DNA from: Marseilla massiliensis
GTDB lineage: Bacteria > Bacteroidota > Bacteroidia > Bacteroidales > Bacteroidaceae
DNA length: 64,000 bases
Direction: 5' to 3'
NCBI RefSeq assembly: GCF_016899955.1
Contig: NZ_JACJJL010000020.1
Location: forward strand, 1 to 64,000
Part shown: positions 19,518 to 28,562 of the stretch, piece after piece
Position numbering within the stretch: position 1 is the stretch's first letter
Layout of the letters: every line of letters begins with the position of its first letter
Program-made: the position numbers and the translations under genes
The notes under the pieces: generated by a model
The model's database searches: none
What the model was told of the DNA's origin: nothing
The model's input: the letters and a program-made list of their open reading frames with translations, nothing else

Positions 19518-21536
19518 ATGAAAATATTCAATTCTCTTTTGGCTTCGATGCTGCTCTTTCCGGCTTGCTTGAATGCACAAGGCTGGCCGGCCAACTATGG
19601 TGGCGTGATGCTGCAAGGGTTCTACTGGGACTCGTTTGTAGACACCCAATGGAGCAACATCGAGTCGCAGGCCGACGAACTGTCCGAGTTTTTCGACCTC
19701 GTTTGGGTGCCCCAGAGCGGCAACTGCAACACAACCTACAACGTGATGGGCTACACCCCGGTGTACTATTACGACCAGAACAGCAGTTTCGGAACCGAGT
19801 CGCAGTTGCGCTCTATGATTTCGGCGCTCGGCAAACGCGGCGTTGGCGTCATTGCCGATGTCGTTGTCAACCACCGTGGCTCGCTCGGTGTGGGCGGTTC
19901 GTGGGTTGACTTCCCTGCCGAGACCCACAACGGCGTGACATACCAGATGGGTCTTGCCGATATTTGCCGTGATGATGATGGCGGAGCTACGGCCCGTCTG
20001 TACAACGTCACCGGGGCGGCAGACACGGGCGAAGACTGGAGCGGGATGCGCGACCTTGACCATACGTCGAAGAATGTGCAGGACAATGTCATTGCATACT
20101 TGCGTTTCCTGAAAGACGAGCTTGGTTATGCCGGCTTCCGTTACGACATGACCAAGGGCTATGCTGCCAAGTATACGGGCCTCTACAACTCTACCGTGGC
20201 ACCCCAATTCTCTGTCGGCGAGTATTGGGATGGCAACGCAACATTGCTGCGCAACTGGGTTGACGGCACCATGGTTGACGGCAAGCCTCAGTCGGCTACG
20301 TTTGATTTCGCCACCCGATATGCCATCCGCGATGCCTGCAACGGCGGTAACTGGAGCAAGCTCTCGGGCATAGGACTGGCTTCTTATCGCGACTACAGGC
20401 GCTACGCCGTCACGTTTGTCGAAAACCACGATACGCAATACCGCGATGCCTCCAGCCTCGGCGACCCCGTGCACTCGTATGTCGAGGCTGCCAATGCCTA
20501 CATACTGACCATGCCCGGCACGCCATGCGTGTTTCTTTCTCACTGGAAGGGTTACAAGAATGCCATAAAGCAGCTTGTGACGGTGCGCAAGATGGCCGGC
20601 ATAACCAACCAAAGCGCCACCCGGGTGCTCAACAACGCTTCTTCACTTTTTGCTGTCGAGGTTACCGGCACCAAGGCCGGCGTCATTGGGGTCTATGGCA
20701 CAGGGGCATATACAGCGCCTGCTGGCTACAAGCTCACGGCGTCAGGCAGCGGTTACAAGGTATATGTGTCAGGTTCGGCCGAGTCGCCTTGGGCTAGTGC
20801 ACCGTCGGGCACGTATGATGGTGCTTTCAGTGTCACCCTGTCGGCCATCAGCGCCGATGCCTCGGCACGCATTGTCTATACCACCGACGGCACCGAGCCA
20901 ACGGCCTCGTCGGCATCGCTGCCCGATGGCGGCAGTGTCAGGATAACCGCCACAACCACGCTCAAGGCTGGCTTGCTCAGCGGCGGCGTGGTGAGCAACG
21001 TTATCACGCGGCATTATGCCATCGAGCCTTTCGAAGCCCACAAGGCCACGGTCTATGTGAAAGACCCGGGGTGGAGCTCGCTATATCTTTATGCCTGGGC
21101 AAACGATGCTGCCTCGACACAACTCAACGGCGCATGGCCCGGCAGCAGGGTTACGGCCACCTGTGACATCAATGGCGAGCGTTGGTATTACCAATCGTTT
21201 GATGTTGCCACGTCCGATTATTCGTTTAACGTGATATTCGACCAAGGCAGCAGCTCCGGCCAGACAGTAGACATAGGCCCGATATCCGAAGACAAGTATT
21301 ACGTCATATCCGAAGGGATGACCAACGGCAAGTATACCGTTACCGATGTCACCGGCGATTACTCGGCCATAAGCGGTGTCGTGGCCGGCGACCTTGCCTC
21401 GCAAGGCCCTGTGAAAGTCTACACCGTGGGCGGCCAATTGCTGCGTGTGGCCCCTGCCGGCACCTCTGTCGCAAATGCCGTTGACGGCCTTGGCAAGGGC
21501 ATCTATATCGTAGGTGGAAAGAAAGTGGTAAGGTAA
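19518..21536 (+). CDS. Secreted GH13 alpha-amylase with starch-binding module and C-terminal sorting tail
   Basis: A 672-residue multi-domain alpha-amylase. The signal peptide ends near LNAQ at residue 21, and the Cys inside it is a poor lipobox (FPAC). The GH13 barrel of the plant/archaeal-like type (GVMLQGFYWDS) spans about 22-400 with D210 in FRYDMTKG, E235 in VGEYWDG and D305 in VENHDTQ as catalytic residues. A chitobiase/HEX C-terminal-like beta domain (about 425-520, IVYTTDGTEPTASS) is followed by a CBM26-like starch-binding module (about 528-615, VYVKDPGWSSLYLYAW). The last 30 residues (VYTVGGQLLR...GKGIYIVGGKKVVR) match the tail shared by several secreted proteins here, suggesting type IX secretion rather than the lipid anchoring of Bacteroides SusG. 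It lies between two GH53 genes. Confidence 0.94.
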   Translation: MKIFNSLLASMLLFPACLNAQGWPANYGGVMLQGFYWDSFVDTQWSNIESQADELSEFFDLVWVPQSGNCNTTYNVMGYTPVYYYDQNSSFGTESQLRSMISALGKRGVGVIADVVVNHRGSLGVGGSWVDFPAETHNGVTYQMGLADICRDDDGGATARLYNVTGAADTGEDWSGMRDLDHTSKNVQDNVIAYLRFLKDELGYAGFRYDMTKGYAAKYTGLYNSTVAPQFSVGEYWDGNATLLRNWVDGTMVDGKPQSATFDFATRYAIRDACNGGNWSKLSGIGLASYRDYRRYAVTFVENHDTQYRDASSLGDPVHSYVEAANAYILTMPGTPCVFLSHWKGYKNAIKQLVTVRKMAGITNQSATRVLNNASSLFAVEVTGTKAGVIGVYGTGAYTAPAGYKLTASGSGYKVYVSGSAESPWASAPSGTYDGAFSVTLSAISADASARIVYTTDGTEPTASSASLPDGGSVRITATTTLKAGLLSGGVVSNVITRHYAIEPFEAHKATVYVKDPGWSSLYLYAWANDAASTQLNGAWPGSRVTATCDINGERWYYQSFDVATSDYSFNVIFDQGSSSGQTVDIGPISEDKYYVISEGMTNGKYTVTDVTGDYSAISGVVAGDLASQGPVKVYTVGGQLLRVAPAGTSVANAVDGLGKGIYIVGGKKVVR

Positions 21537-21557
21537 ACCAACCCAACCCTGCTTTTT

Positions 21558-22871
21558 ATGAGAATCAAAATCATCGTTGCGGCGCTGGCGTCAGTACTCC
21601 TGATGCCGGCGTCGGCACATAAATATGTAGGAGGCGACATTTCGTTGCTTGCCGACTACGAGGCCCATGGCGCCCAGTATTACGACGCCTCGGGGCAGCC
21701 CATTGCCCGGTTGCTGCCGTTCTTCGGCCGTCAAGGGTTGAACGCCATGCGCCTCAGGCTCTTCGTCGACCCGTCCAAGGCCACAGATGCCGAGAAAGGC
21801 GAGGGCGTGAAGCAAGACCTTGACTACGTGAAAGCCTTCGGTCGGCGCATAAAGGATGCCGGTTTTTCACTGTTGCTCGATTTACATTACAGCGACACCT
21901 GGGCCGACCCTGCCAAGCAGTTCACCCCCGACGCATGGCGTGGGCTCAGCGGCGACGCCCTCAACGAGCGTCTATATGATTACACGCGCAACGTGCTTGA
22001 GGAGATGGTTGCGGCCGGGGCAGCCCCCGACCTCATACAGACCGGCAACGAGATAAGCTACGGCATGCTGTGGGGGCCGCGTTATGATGAAGGCTCGTGG
22101 CAGCGTTATTATGCCGTTGGCGGCACCGAGGCAACCGAAAAACGCTTCACCTCCCTTCTTGCCTCTGCCATCAGGGCGTGCCGCGAGATATGCCCGAAGG
22201 CCCGCATCGTGCTTCACACCGAGCGCGTGGCCCAACCGTCGTATCTCACCGCCTTTTATGATGACATGGATGCGGCCGGGCTCGACTACGACATCATAGG
22301 CTTGAGCTATTACCCTTACCACCACGGCCCGCTCCAATCGCTTGATGCTGCGCTCACAACGTTGGCGGAGCGCTTCGCCGACAAAGAGGTGATGATAGTC
22401 GAAACGGGCTATTACCATGCGTGGCAACCGTCGGATGTTTACTTCGACTACTCTTCTGTCTACCCCATCAGCGGGGCCGGCCAGAAGGCGTTTGCCGACG
22501 ACTTGGTGGACATGCTCAGCCGTCACGCCAATGTTACCGGACTGTTCTGGTGGTTTATGGAGGCCAACGAGTGTGGACTCGACTGGGCTACCAACCGCGT
22601 TACCGACAATTGGTATAACGCCGGACTGTTTGACAACCAGACCGGGAGGGCCATGCCGGCATTGTCGTCGCTGGCCCGTTTTAATGTGACTGCAGGCATG
22701 GCGGGCCATGCTGTCGGCGGCGGTGTCGGCGGCGGTGGCCCGGTTTACACCTTGGGCGGTGTGCGTGTGACTTCAGGCAATGGTGCCGGCCAGTTGCCGC
22801 CGGGCATATATGTAACCGCCGACGGCCGGAAGTTGAGCATTGGCCGTGGCCACGGCGGTGTGGCCGAATAA
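21558..22871 (+). CDS. GH53 arabinogalactan endo-beta-1,4-galactanase (second copy, with C-terminal tail)
   Basis: A 437-residue GH53 enzyme starting 21 bp after the amylase stop codon. It has a signal peptide (MRIKIIVAALASVLLMPASA), the opening YVGGDISLLADYEAHG, acid/base E165 in TGNEISYG and nucleophile E282 in MIVETGYYH. Relative to the first GH53 it carries an insertion near residues 175-190 (WGPRYDEGSWQRYYAVGG). A glycine-rich linker (GGGVGGGGP) leads to a tail ending PPGIYVTADGRKLSIG, resembling the sorting tails of the amylase and pectin enzymes. The close similarity of the two genes suggests tandem duplication around, or insertion of, the amylase gene. Confidence 0.93.
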   Translation: MRIKIIVAALASVLLMPASAHKYVGGDISLLADYEAHGAQYYDASGQPIARLLPFFGRQGLNAMRLRLFVDPSKATDAEKGEGVKQDLDYVKAFGRRIKDAGFSLLLDLHYSDTWADPAKQFTPDAWRGLSGDALNERLYDYTRNVLEEMVAAGAAPDLIQTGNEISYGMLWGPRYDEGSWQRYYAVGGTEATEKRFTSLLASAIRACREICPKARIVLHTERVAQPSYLTAFYDDMDAAGLDYDIIGLSYYPYHHGPLQSLDAALTTLAERFADKEVMIVETGYYHAWQPSDVYFDYSSVYPISGAGQKAFADDLVDMLSRHANVTGLFWWFMEANECGLDWATNRVTDNWYNAGLFDNQTGRAMPALSSLARFNVTAGMAGHAVGGGVGGGGPVYTLGGVRVTSGNGAGQLPPGIYVTADGRKLSIGRGHGGVAE

Positions 22872-23461
22872 GCTGTAGGCACACCGGGCCGCCTACGGCC
22901 GGGGCTACAGCCGTGTGGCTTGGGAGGCGCGAGAGGCTGTCGATGACATTCGTCTGTATGCCAAACGGTATCATGACAAGGCCGCAGGCTAAGAAAAAAA
23001 GGAGAGCCGGGCAGTTGGGAAGATGGCTTGTGTATTTATGCATGCCGGCATAGCAGTCTTTAGCCATACAGCCGCCGGCAGTGCATGCCGTAAGGCTGTC
23101 GTTGCCCTACAGCCTCATGTAAAGCCAAAGTCACAACCCCTTGGCTCTCCTTAAGCCCAATCTGCCATTTTGGTTTACAAGCGGTTTCGCCATGTAGGCG
23201 TGCCGCTTGTTTTTCAACATTGTCGGAAACGTAGCGCATGGCGCCAAGAACAACGGCCCGACATGTCATCTGCAAATGATGCGTAGCGGTTGTTCTGCAC
23301 ACTGACAGTGTGGATGCTGCCCATTGCCGGTATGTAGGCCAGGCATTGTTCAAGTCGTATCAAAATCATTGCAGCATCATCAATTTCGCGTCGGGCAGCT
23401 CATTACCCGCAGCAGGCATGCCGTAGTGCCTGCGTTACCTCCGCTTCGCTGCCCGCTCCCG
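22872..23461. other. Gene-free stretch between GH53 and acetyltransferase genes
   Basis: The two flanking genes converge here. GTAGGC at 22875-22880 can pair with GCCTAC at 22891-22896, giving a short hairpin just past the GH53 stop codon. CTACAG-type words recur at about 22905, 23068 and 23109. No U-tract terminator, promoter or credible gene was found. A 97-codon minus-strand frame at 23060-23353 has no recognisable features. Confidence 0.5.
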
Positions 23462-24034
23462 TCAGGCGTTGTCATGTATGCTCCTGATGGCCTTGGCCGG
23501 CACTCCGCCTACAATCGTGTCGGCAGCCACGTCTTTTGTCACCACAGCTCCGGCTGCAATGATGGCGTTGTCGCCCACGGTCACGCCGGGAAGTATGGTA
23601 ACGTGGGCGCCTATCCACACCCCCTTGCCAATCACTATCGGCGCGTGCGTCATGTTCTGCCTGTCTTCCGGTTGGAAGCCGTGGTTCAGCGTGGCCATCA
23701 TTGTGCCCGGGCCTATCAGGCAACCGTCGCCGATGAAGATTCCGCCCTGGTCTTGAAACTGGCAGCACGAGTTGATAAACACATTCTTGCCAATGTGGAT
23801 GTTCTTTCCGAAATCGGTGTAGAACGGCGGAAACATGCGGAATGTCGGGTCGACGTTGCTGCCGGTTATTTTGCAGAACAGTCCCACAATCTCCTCGTCT
23901 GTGTGATAGTTGGTGTTCAAGTCCATGAGCACCTTCCTTGTCTGTGCGGTTTGTTCGCGCATGAATGTAATCATCTCGGTGCCTTCGAGCGGTTTGCCTT
24001 CGGCTATCAATTGTTGGAATTTCTCTATTGTCAT
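23462..24034 (-). CDS. Sugar O-acetyltransferase (hexapeptide-repeat, Maa/LacA/NodL type)
   Basis: A 190-residue cytoplasmic acetyl-CoA-dependent acetyltransferase. The N-terminal helical maltose-acetyltransferase domain (residues 1-55) is followed by a left-handed beta-helix of hexapeptide repeats (IHIGKNVFINSCC, IFIGDGCLIGPG, VWIGAHVTILPGVTVGDNAIIAAGAVVTKDV). The catalytic His is in MMATLNHGF. The C-terminal VVGGVPAKAI-like end is canonical. Acceptor sugar unknown. A TATCTTTG -7 box about 194 bp upstream lies inside the MITE-like element. Confidence 0.92.
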   Translation of the reverse strand: MTIEKFQQLIAEGKPLEGTEMITFMREQTAQTRKVLMDLNTNYHTDEEIVGLFCKITGSNVDPTFRMFPPFYTDFGKNIHIGKNVFINSCCQFQDQGGIFIGDGCLIGPGTMMATLNHGFQPEDRQNMTHAPIVIGKGVWIGAHVTILPGVTVGDNAIIAAGAVVTKDVAADTIVGGVPAKAIRSIHDNA

Positions 24035-24088
24035 TGTTTTTCCTGTTTGTTGGTTCAGTTACCTGCAGGCTGTCGTGCCGCCGTATGT

Positions 24089-24286
24089 AAGTAGGTGTTC
24101 AAAATCAATTGCCATCAAATTGTGCATTATTTCTGAGATGCATGCCAAAGTCCGAAGAGAGAGCGTAGCGGGCTACGCGACCGATGAGACTTGGGTATGC
24201 GGCCCGAAAGGGCACACAAGGTGGTGGCAAAGATATAGAGGACACCTGCAAGGTCTATTGTATCGGTTAATTTTGAACAGCTACTT
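24089..24286. mobile_element. MITE-like element with 20-bp terminal inverted repeats
   Basis: AAGTAGGTGTTCAAAATCAA (24089-24108) and TTAATTTTGAACAGCTACTT (24267-24286) are inverted repeats matching at 18 of 20 positions. ATGT flanks both ends (24085-24088 and 24287-24290), a possible 4-bp target duplication. The 198-bp element encodes no protein. Inside are a perfect hairpin GCGTAGC-GG-GCTACGC (24163-24178), a second GCCC-GAAA-GGGC hairpin, and TATCTTTG on the minus strand at 24228-24235 facing the acetyltransferase gene. A shortened, inverted relative lies at 45472-45527. Confidence 0.65.
24228..24235 (-). promoter_or_regulatory. Probable -7 box for the acetyltransferase gene
   Basis: The minus strand reads TATCTTTG, an exact TAnnTTTG match, inside the MITE-like element. 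It would give a leader of about 190 nt. Confidence 0.45.
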
Positions 24287-24495
24287 ATGTCAATACATTT
24301 GCAGCGTGCTTCCCTGACAGCGGTGTCGCCGCTCTCCTTGCGTAGAAGTCATGAGGATGTGGTTCACTGAAGTGACGGCCCAACCATCGGCAAATCAAAC
24401 TTTAGATTGCCTTCCGTTGTAATTTAACTCCTTGTTCGAAGTGCAGCACAGCGATAACTCCGTCTGCCTCATTCCAACTCCCCCAAACATCGCCT

Positions 24496-24828
24496 TCACT
24501 TCTTTTCCGGGTTGGGGATGTCCTCGTCGGTTGTTTCAAGCTTGAAATATACTGGGCGGAACCCGTCGTTGCAGCAAGCAATGGCAGTGCGTGGCTGGCG
24601 GCACCAGTTGTCGAAGAAGAAACTCTCGACCCCGTTTTGCAGAGCGAAAATGTATTGGTGCATACACTTCCAAGCCGTATTGCACAGTCCGGGCGGGCAG
24701 TCGATGCCTGCATAGAACACCTGGCCGTCTTTCAGCCTGCCGCAAGGGCCGAGCCCGTCGCATCCGTATTCGGCAGCGAGGTCGGCCTTGAACTCTCTCT
24801 TCAAAACCGTAATCTTTACTTTCTTCAT
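24496..24828 (-). CDS. TIGR04076 family protein, function unknown
   Basis: A 110-residue cysteine-rich cytoplasmic protein. The start MKKVKITVLKR, the middle CPPGLCNTAWKCMHQYIFAL and the end IACCNDGFRPVYFKLE match what is known of TIGR04076. Conserved cysteines (about 23, 29, 44, 49, 55, and the late CC pair) suggest metal binding or redox activity, but no biochemical role is established. It is a single-gene unit with a -7 box (TAACTTTG) at 24948-24955. Confidence 0.85.
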   Translation of the reverse strand: MKKVKITVLKREFKADLAAEYGCDGLGPCGRLKDGQVFYAGIDCPPGLCNTAWKCMHQYIFALQNGVESFFFDNWCRQPRTAIACCNDGFRPVYFKLETTDEDIPNPEKK

Positions 24829-24947
24829 TGTTTTATAGATTTTGTTTAGTTTTGTTTTTATTGGCCAGGGCCCATCACGTGGCTAAGCCATGGCCCCATG
24901 CGGCCGTTGCGGCGCGGGGCGTTGTGGCAGTAGGCCTATGCCGGCTG

Positions 24948-24955
24948 CAAAGTTA
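24948..24955 (-). promoter_or_regulatory. Probable -7 box for the TIGR04076 gene
   Basis: The minus strand reads TAACTTTG, an exact TAnnTTTG match, about 120 bp upstream of the start codon. No -33 TTTG is evident. Confidence 0.5.
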
Positions 24956-25043
24956 ATGACAAGGCGCTAAAAAGTCTGTATACCCATTGCCGTGAAACAT
25001 ACCATTATTACTGATATTCACGTCAAGCCTCGCTTGTTTCGCC

Positions 25044-25874
25044 TCAGGGCTGTTTCGTAGGTTTTATTTCGTCCACAATGTCAAACTCGGTGGCCTTTGG
25101 GTCGAGGTCAGAGTAAGCGTTTCTCAGGTCATCTTTTGTTATGGTGACATCGCGGTCAACCTCGCGCGGATTGTCGAGCGTAGTGTGGAAGAACAGCCAG
25201 TCGTAAGTCTGCTTAAGGTAGAGCAGCCGGGCCAGGTCGCCGTGCGATGCCCCCGGCACCCAGTCGTAGCGCAGCAGCCCGTCGTTGCCCGACTCCTTGA
25301 TGGCCTCTACCACAGCCTTCGACTGGCTTACGGGCACAGCCCTGTCGGCCGTGCCGTGCAGAATCCACAGCGGTATGCGTCCGAGCCCGCCGAAGTCTTT
25401 GAGCGTGCTGCCTCCGCACAGGGCCATGGCTGCTGCCACACGGTCGGGGTAAGTGCCGGCGAAGTCGAGCGTGCCGTATCCGCCGAGGCTCATGCCAATA
25501 ACATAAACACGGGTGGTGTCTATGTCGTGGCGCGCCTCCACCCAGTCGAGCACGCGCGCAATCTTGTCGGGGCGCCATGCCCCGCCGGGGTTTTGCGGGG
25601 CAATCACCATGCAGGGATAGTAGCGGCCTTTGGCTATGGCGTGCAGCAGGCCGTAGCGGCGCACCCTCTGCATGTTGTTGCCGCATAGGCTTGCCCCGTG
25701 CAAGAAGATTATCACCGGCACACGGCGGTGGTCGGTCACGTATTCGCTTGGTGCGTAGAGCCAGAAGTTGTAGCCTTCTTCCACCACATTGCGCATGGCT
25801 GCCAGCTGTCCGTGTTGGGCGTGGGCCGCCAGTGTGGCGAGGGCTATGATGATGGTTGTCAACAGTCGTTTCAT
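25044..25874 (-). CDS. Secreted alpha/beta-hydrolase (esterase/phospholipase-like)
   Basis: A 276-residue serine hydrolase exported by a signal peptide. I choose the ATG at 25874 because it begins MKRLLTTIIIALATLAAHAQ, a clean signal peptide. An upstream in-frame ATG at 25931 would bury the signal and overlap the helicase gene. The oxyanion segment VIIFLHGASLCG, the nucleophile elbow GMSLGGYG, the acid region WILHGTADRAVPV and the His in GASHGDLAR form a full catalytic set. The pattern is that of poly(3-hydroxybutyrate) depolymerase/prolyl-oligopeptidase-like esterases in Bacteroidetes. It lies 34 bp after the helicase stop codon, so cotranscription is possible. Confidence 0.88.
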   Translation of the reverse strand: MKRLLTTIIIALATLAAHAQHGQLAAMRNVVEEGYNFWLYAPSEYVTDHRRVPVIIFLHGASLCGNNMQRVRRYGLLHAIAKGRYYPCMVIAPQNPGGAWRPDKIARVLDWVEARHDIDTTRVYVIGMSLGGYGTLDFAGTYPDRVAAAMALCGGSTLKDFGGLGRIPLWILHGTADRAVPVSQSKAVVEAIKESGNDGLLRYDWVPGASHGDLARLLYLKQTYDWLFFHTTLDNPREVDRDVTITKDDLRNAYSDLDPKATEFDIVDEIKPTKQP

Positions 25875-25908
25875 GTCGTTGTGCATTTGGTTGTTGCCCG
25901 GCGCATCA

Positions 25909-28107
25909 CTACTGGGGGTTGTCAATGCCATAGATGCGCTTTACGAGCATTATTTCCTTGTATGATATTTCGTCGCCCAGGGCCTCCCTGATGTCTGCCG
26001 TGCGAGTGTTGTCGGGGTGCATCCTGGCGTAGTTGCGAATGGTGTCTATGTGCTCTTGTGTCACCAGCTGGTCGATGGGCAACCGGTCTTCGGTCACATA
26101 TTGAGCCAGGTGGCCAAACACAGTGTCGGTGGTCAGGTGACGCTCGGCCGCAATCTGCTCCACAGTCATGCCTGCGGTAAACATGGCGTGGGTCACCTCG
26201 CGTGTCGACAGTTTGGGCGCCTTTGGCCCGGCTTTGCCTTTGGTTGCGGCCGCGCCCTTGGGGCGTGCCGTTTTTGTCGCCGTCTCTGCAGGTTCGTCGC
26301 CCAGCACTATGGCCGCCTTGCGGCGCAGGTAGTCGTTGGTAGTGAACTCCGTGTCGGCCCGGCCTTCATAGTCGAGCAGCCTCGACTTCAGCGACAGCTC
26401 GTCGGCAAGCGTGGCCCGGCGGTCGTCAAACTGTTTCCTCACCGTCTTGTTGCCGGTCTCCACGCGCGTCTTGGCCAGCAAGGCGGCGAGCGGCTTGAGC
26501 TGCCCGGCAAAGTAGGCAGCCGCCTTGTGCACACGCTCTTGCAGCAGGCTGCTGCCTGCCGAGGGCTCTTTGGCGAGTATGGCCCGGTATTGCGCCCCGA
26601 ACTTTTCGGCCACCCCGGCCATCACCGCCACCGACTGTTGCGCCCGGGTGTATTCGGTTAGCAGCGCGTGGCATCTGTTGTAGAAATGCTCAGAGAGCGT
26701 TCGCGTCATCTGCTCTACGGCCTGCGCCAGCGCTCCGAAGCCAAACAGCTCGTCGAGCGTCTGCGCCACATATTCGCGCTGCAGCGCGTTCAGCGTCTGC
26801 GGGGTGGGGCGGTTGGCTTCGGCGCAGCTGATGAACGTGTCGACGGTGGCGTCGCTTATCACTGCCTCGCGGCTTAGCGGGGCGTCGAGCACCAGGCCCT
26901 CGAGCGACTTGCACCGGCTCAGCGCCACATAGGTCTGGCCGTGGGCAAACGAGCGCGAGGCGTCGATGATGGCATGCTCAAACGTCAGTCCCTGGCTCTT
27001 GTGTATGGTGATGGCCCATGCCAGGCGCAGCGGGTATTGGCGGAACACGCCCTCCACAGCCTCGGTTATCTCTTTTGTGCTTTCGTCGAGGGTGTAGCGC
27101 GTGTTCTCCCATTCGGCCGGCTCCAGTTCGATGACCTCGCCCGAGTCGCGGCTTCTCACCCTCAGGCAGTCGTCTTCGGCGCACACCACGGTGCCTATCA
27201 TGCCGTTGTAGTACGAGTGGTCGGGCGCGTTCTTTATAAACATCACCTGTGCGCCTTCTTTTATGGTGAGCCGTTCGTCGGCCGGATAGCTGTTTTCGGG
27301 AAACGTGCCCTCGACGGTGGCCCGGTAGGTCACGGCCTGGCCCGGCAGTAGGGCCAGCTCGCGGTCGTTGACGGCCTGCGCCTGGTAGTTGTGGGTGGTC
27401 AGCCTGATGTAGTCGCTGTCGGGCGGCGGCACGAAGCCGGGCACGCACCGGCGGTTGAGCTCGGCCAGCGTCGACTCGTCGGCGCGGTTCTCCCTGATTT
27501 TGTTGAGCAGCGCCAGAAACCGCGAGTCCTGCTGCCTGTACACCTTCTGCAGCTCAATAGTCTGGCAGGGGGCCATGGCCAGGGCCTTGCTCGAAAAGAA
27601 GTAAGGCGTGTCGTAGTATTGCTTCATCATCTCCCATTCGTCGTCTTTCACCACCGGGGCCAGCTGCTGCAGGTCGCCAATGAGCAGCAGCTGCACGCCG
27701 CCGAAGGGTCGGTCGTGGCGTCGGTAGCGGCGCATGACAGAGTCGACGGCGTCGAGCAGGTCGGCGCGCACCATGCTTATCTCGTCGATCACGAGCAGGT
27801 CGAGCGTGCGCAGTATGTTGCGTTTCACCTTGCCAAACTGGTAGCGGCGCTTCTCTTTTGCCCCGAATGACGCTCCGGGCACGTAGGGCGACAGCGGTAG
27901 CTGGAAGAACGAGTGGATGGTTGAGCCCCCGGCGTTGATGGCGGCAATGCCCGTTGGCGCCAGCACCACCATGCGCTTGGGCGACTGCCGGCGCAGTTCG
28001 CGCAGGAATGTGGTCTTTCCCGTTCCGGCCTTGCCGGTTAGAAACACGTTGGCTCCGGTGTTCTCAACCAGTTGCCATGCCATGTCAAGTTCTTCGTTCT
28101 TTTCCAT
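25909..28107 (-). CDS. PIF1/RecD-like ATP-dependent helicase with C-terminal helix-turn-helix domain
   Basis: A 732-residue superfamily 1B DNA helicase. The Walker A motif GKAGTGKT is at residues 25-32, Walker B is VIDEISMV near 105, and the C-terminal UvrD-like motif is AWAITIHKSQGLTFEHAIID near 375. The region 430-640 is helical and charged. Around 655-695 lies a winged/helix-turn-helix segment (MFTAGMTVEQIAAERHLTTDTVFGHLAQYV) like that at the end of RecQ-type proteins, followed by a short tail. Such fused helicases are common in Bacteroidetes, but their role is not well defined. A TTTG-20 bp-TACCTTTG promoter lies 234 bp upstream. Confidence 0.92.
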   Translation of the reverse strand: MEKNEELDMAWQLVENTGANVFLTGKAGTGKTTFLRELRRQSPKRMVVLAPTGIAAINAGGSTIHSFFQLPLSPYVPGASFGAKEKRRYQFGKVKRNILRTLDLLVIDEISMVRADLLDAVDSVMRRYRRHDRPFGGVQLLLIGDLQQLAPVVKDDEWEMMKQYYDTPYFFSSKALAMAPCQTIELQKVYRQQDSRFLALLNKIRENRADESTLAELNRRCVPGFVPPPDSDYIRLTTHNYQAQAVNDRELALLPGQAVTYRATVEGTFPENSYPADERLTIKEGAQVMFIKNAPDHSYYNGMIGTVVCAEDDCLRVRSRDSGEVIELEPAEWENTRYTLDESTKEITEAVEGVFRQYPLRLAWAITIHKSQGLTFEHAIIDASRSFAHGQTYVALSRCKSLEGLVLDAPLSREAVISDATVDTFISCAEANRPTPQTLNALQREYVAQTLDELFGFGALAQAVEQMTRTLSEHFYNRCHALLTEYTRAQQSVAVMAGVAEKFGAQYRAILAKEPSAGSSLLQERVHKAAAYFAGQLKPLAALLAKTRVETGNKTVRKQFDDRRATLADELSLKSRLLDYEGRADTEFTTNDYLRRKAAIVLGDEPAETATKTARPKGAAATKGKAGPKAPKLSTREVTHAMFTAGMTVEQIAAERHLTTDTVFGHLAQYVTEDRLPIDQLVTQEHIDTIRNYARMHPDNTRTADIREALGDEISYKEIMLVKRIYGIDNPQ

Positions 28108-28340
28108 TCGTCGTTTGTGTTTGTGTCTTTTTTTCAGGTTTCGCTTGCGCCATGCCCACCGCGGCGCCTCGGCTTCAGGCCTCGGTTGGTGGCATCCATG
28201 CCTCTGACATGCTGTGCCGAGCCAAGAGGGTGGTGGGCCATCGTCAGGCTTGATAGGCTGATTCCCGCGCTATCCCAAGGCAATGCAAGCGAGCATGATG
28301 CAAGTTAGCTTGCACATCACCGGGCGCAGCTTGCCTTATG

Positions 28341-28372
28341 CAAAGGTATAACAAAAATGCAAGACAGCCAAA
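28341..28372 (-). promoter_or_regulatory. Promoter of the helicase gene
   Basis: On the minus strand TTTG (28369-28372) and TACCTTTG (28341-28348) are 20 bp apart, fitting the Bacteroidales -33/-7 consensus. The leader of about 230 nt includes a hairpin near 28293-28318 (TGATG/CATCA with GCAAG/CTTGC). Confidence 0.65.
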
Positions 28373-28562
28373 CGGCCGGCTCCTATTTTGACTTTGGTGC
28401 ACGGTGGCGCGTTGCCCCGCTGGCAGGTTGCCCGCGGTCGTGGCACATTGGCATGGGTGCCGCAGCCCGGTTTTGGTAATGATATTTCGCAACGGCGCCA
28501 GGCTTCCGTATTCCACTGACCCACAGGATATTGCCATAGAGGCCGTCCGACCAGTCAAAAAG

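Noticed and set aside
22873-22915. Alternative hairpins resembling an attenuator after the second GH53
   Set aside because: Stems are 6 bp, no U-tract follows and no gene lies downstream on that strand.
23060-23353. 97-codon minus-strand frame between GH53 and acetyltransferase
   Set aside because: No recognisable domain, start context or promoter; flanking genes converge here, so unlisted as a gene.
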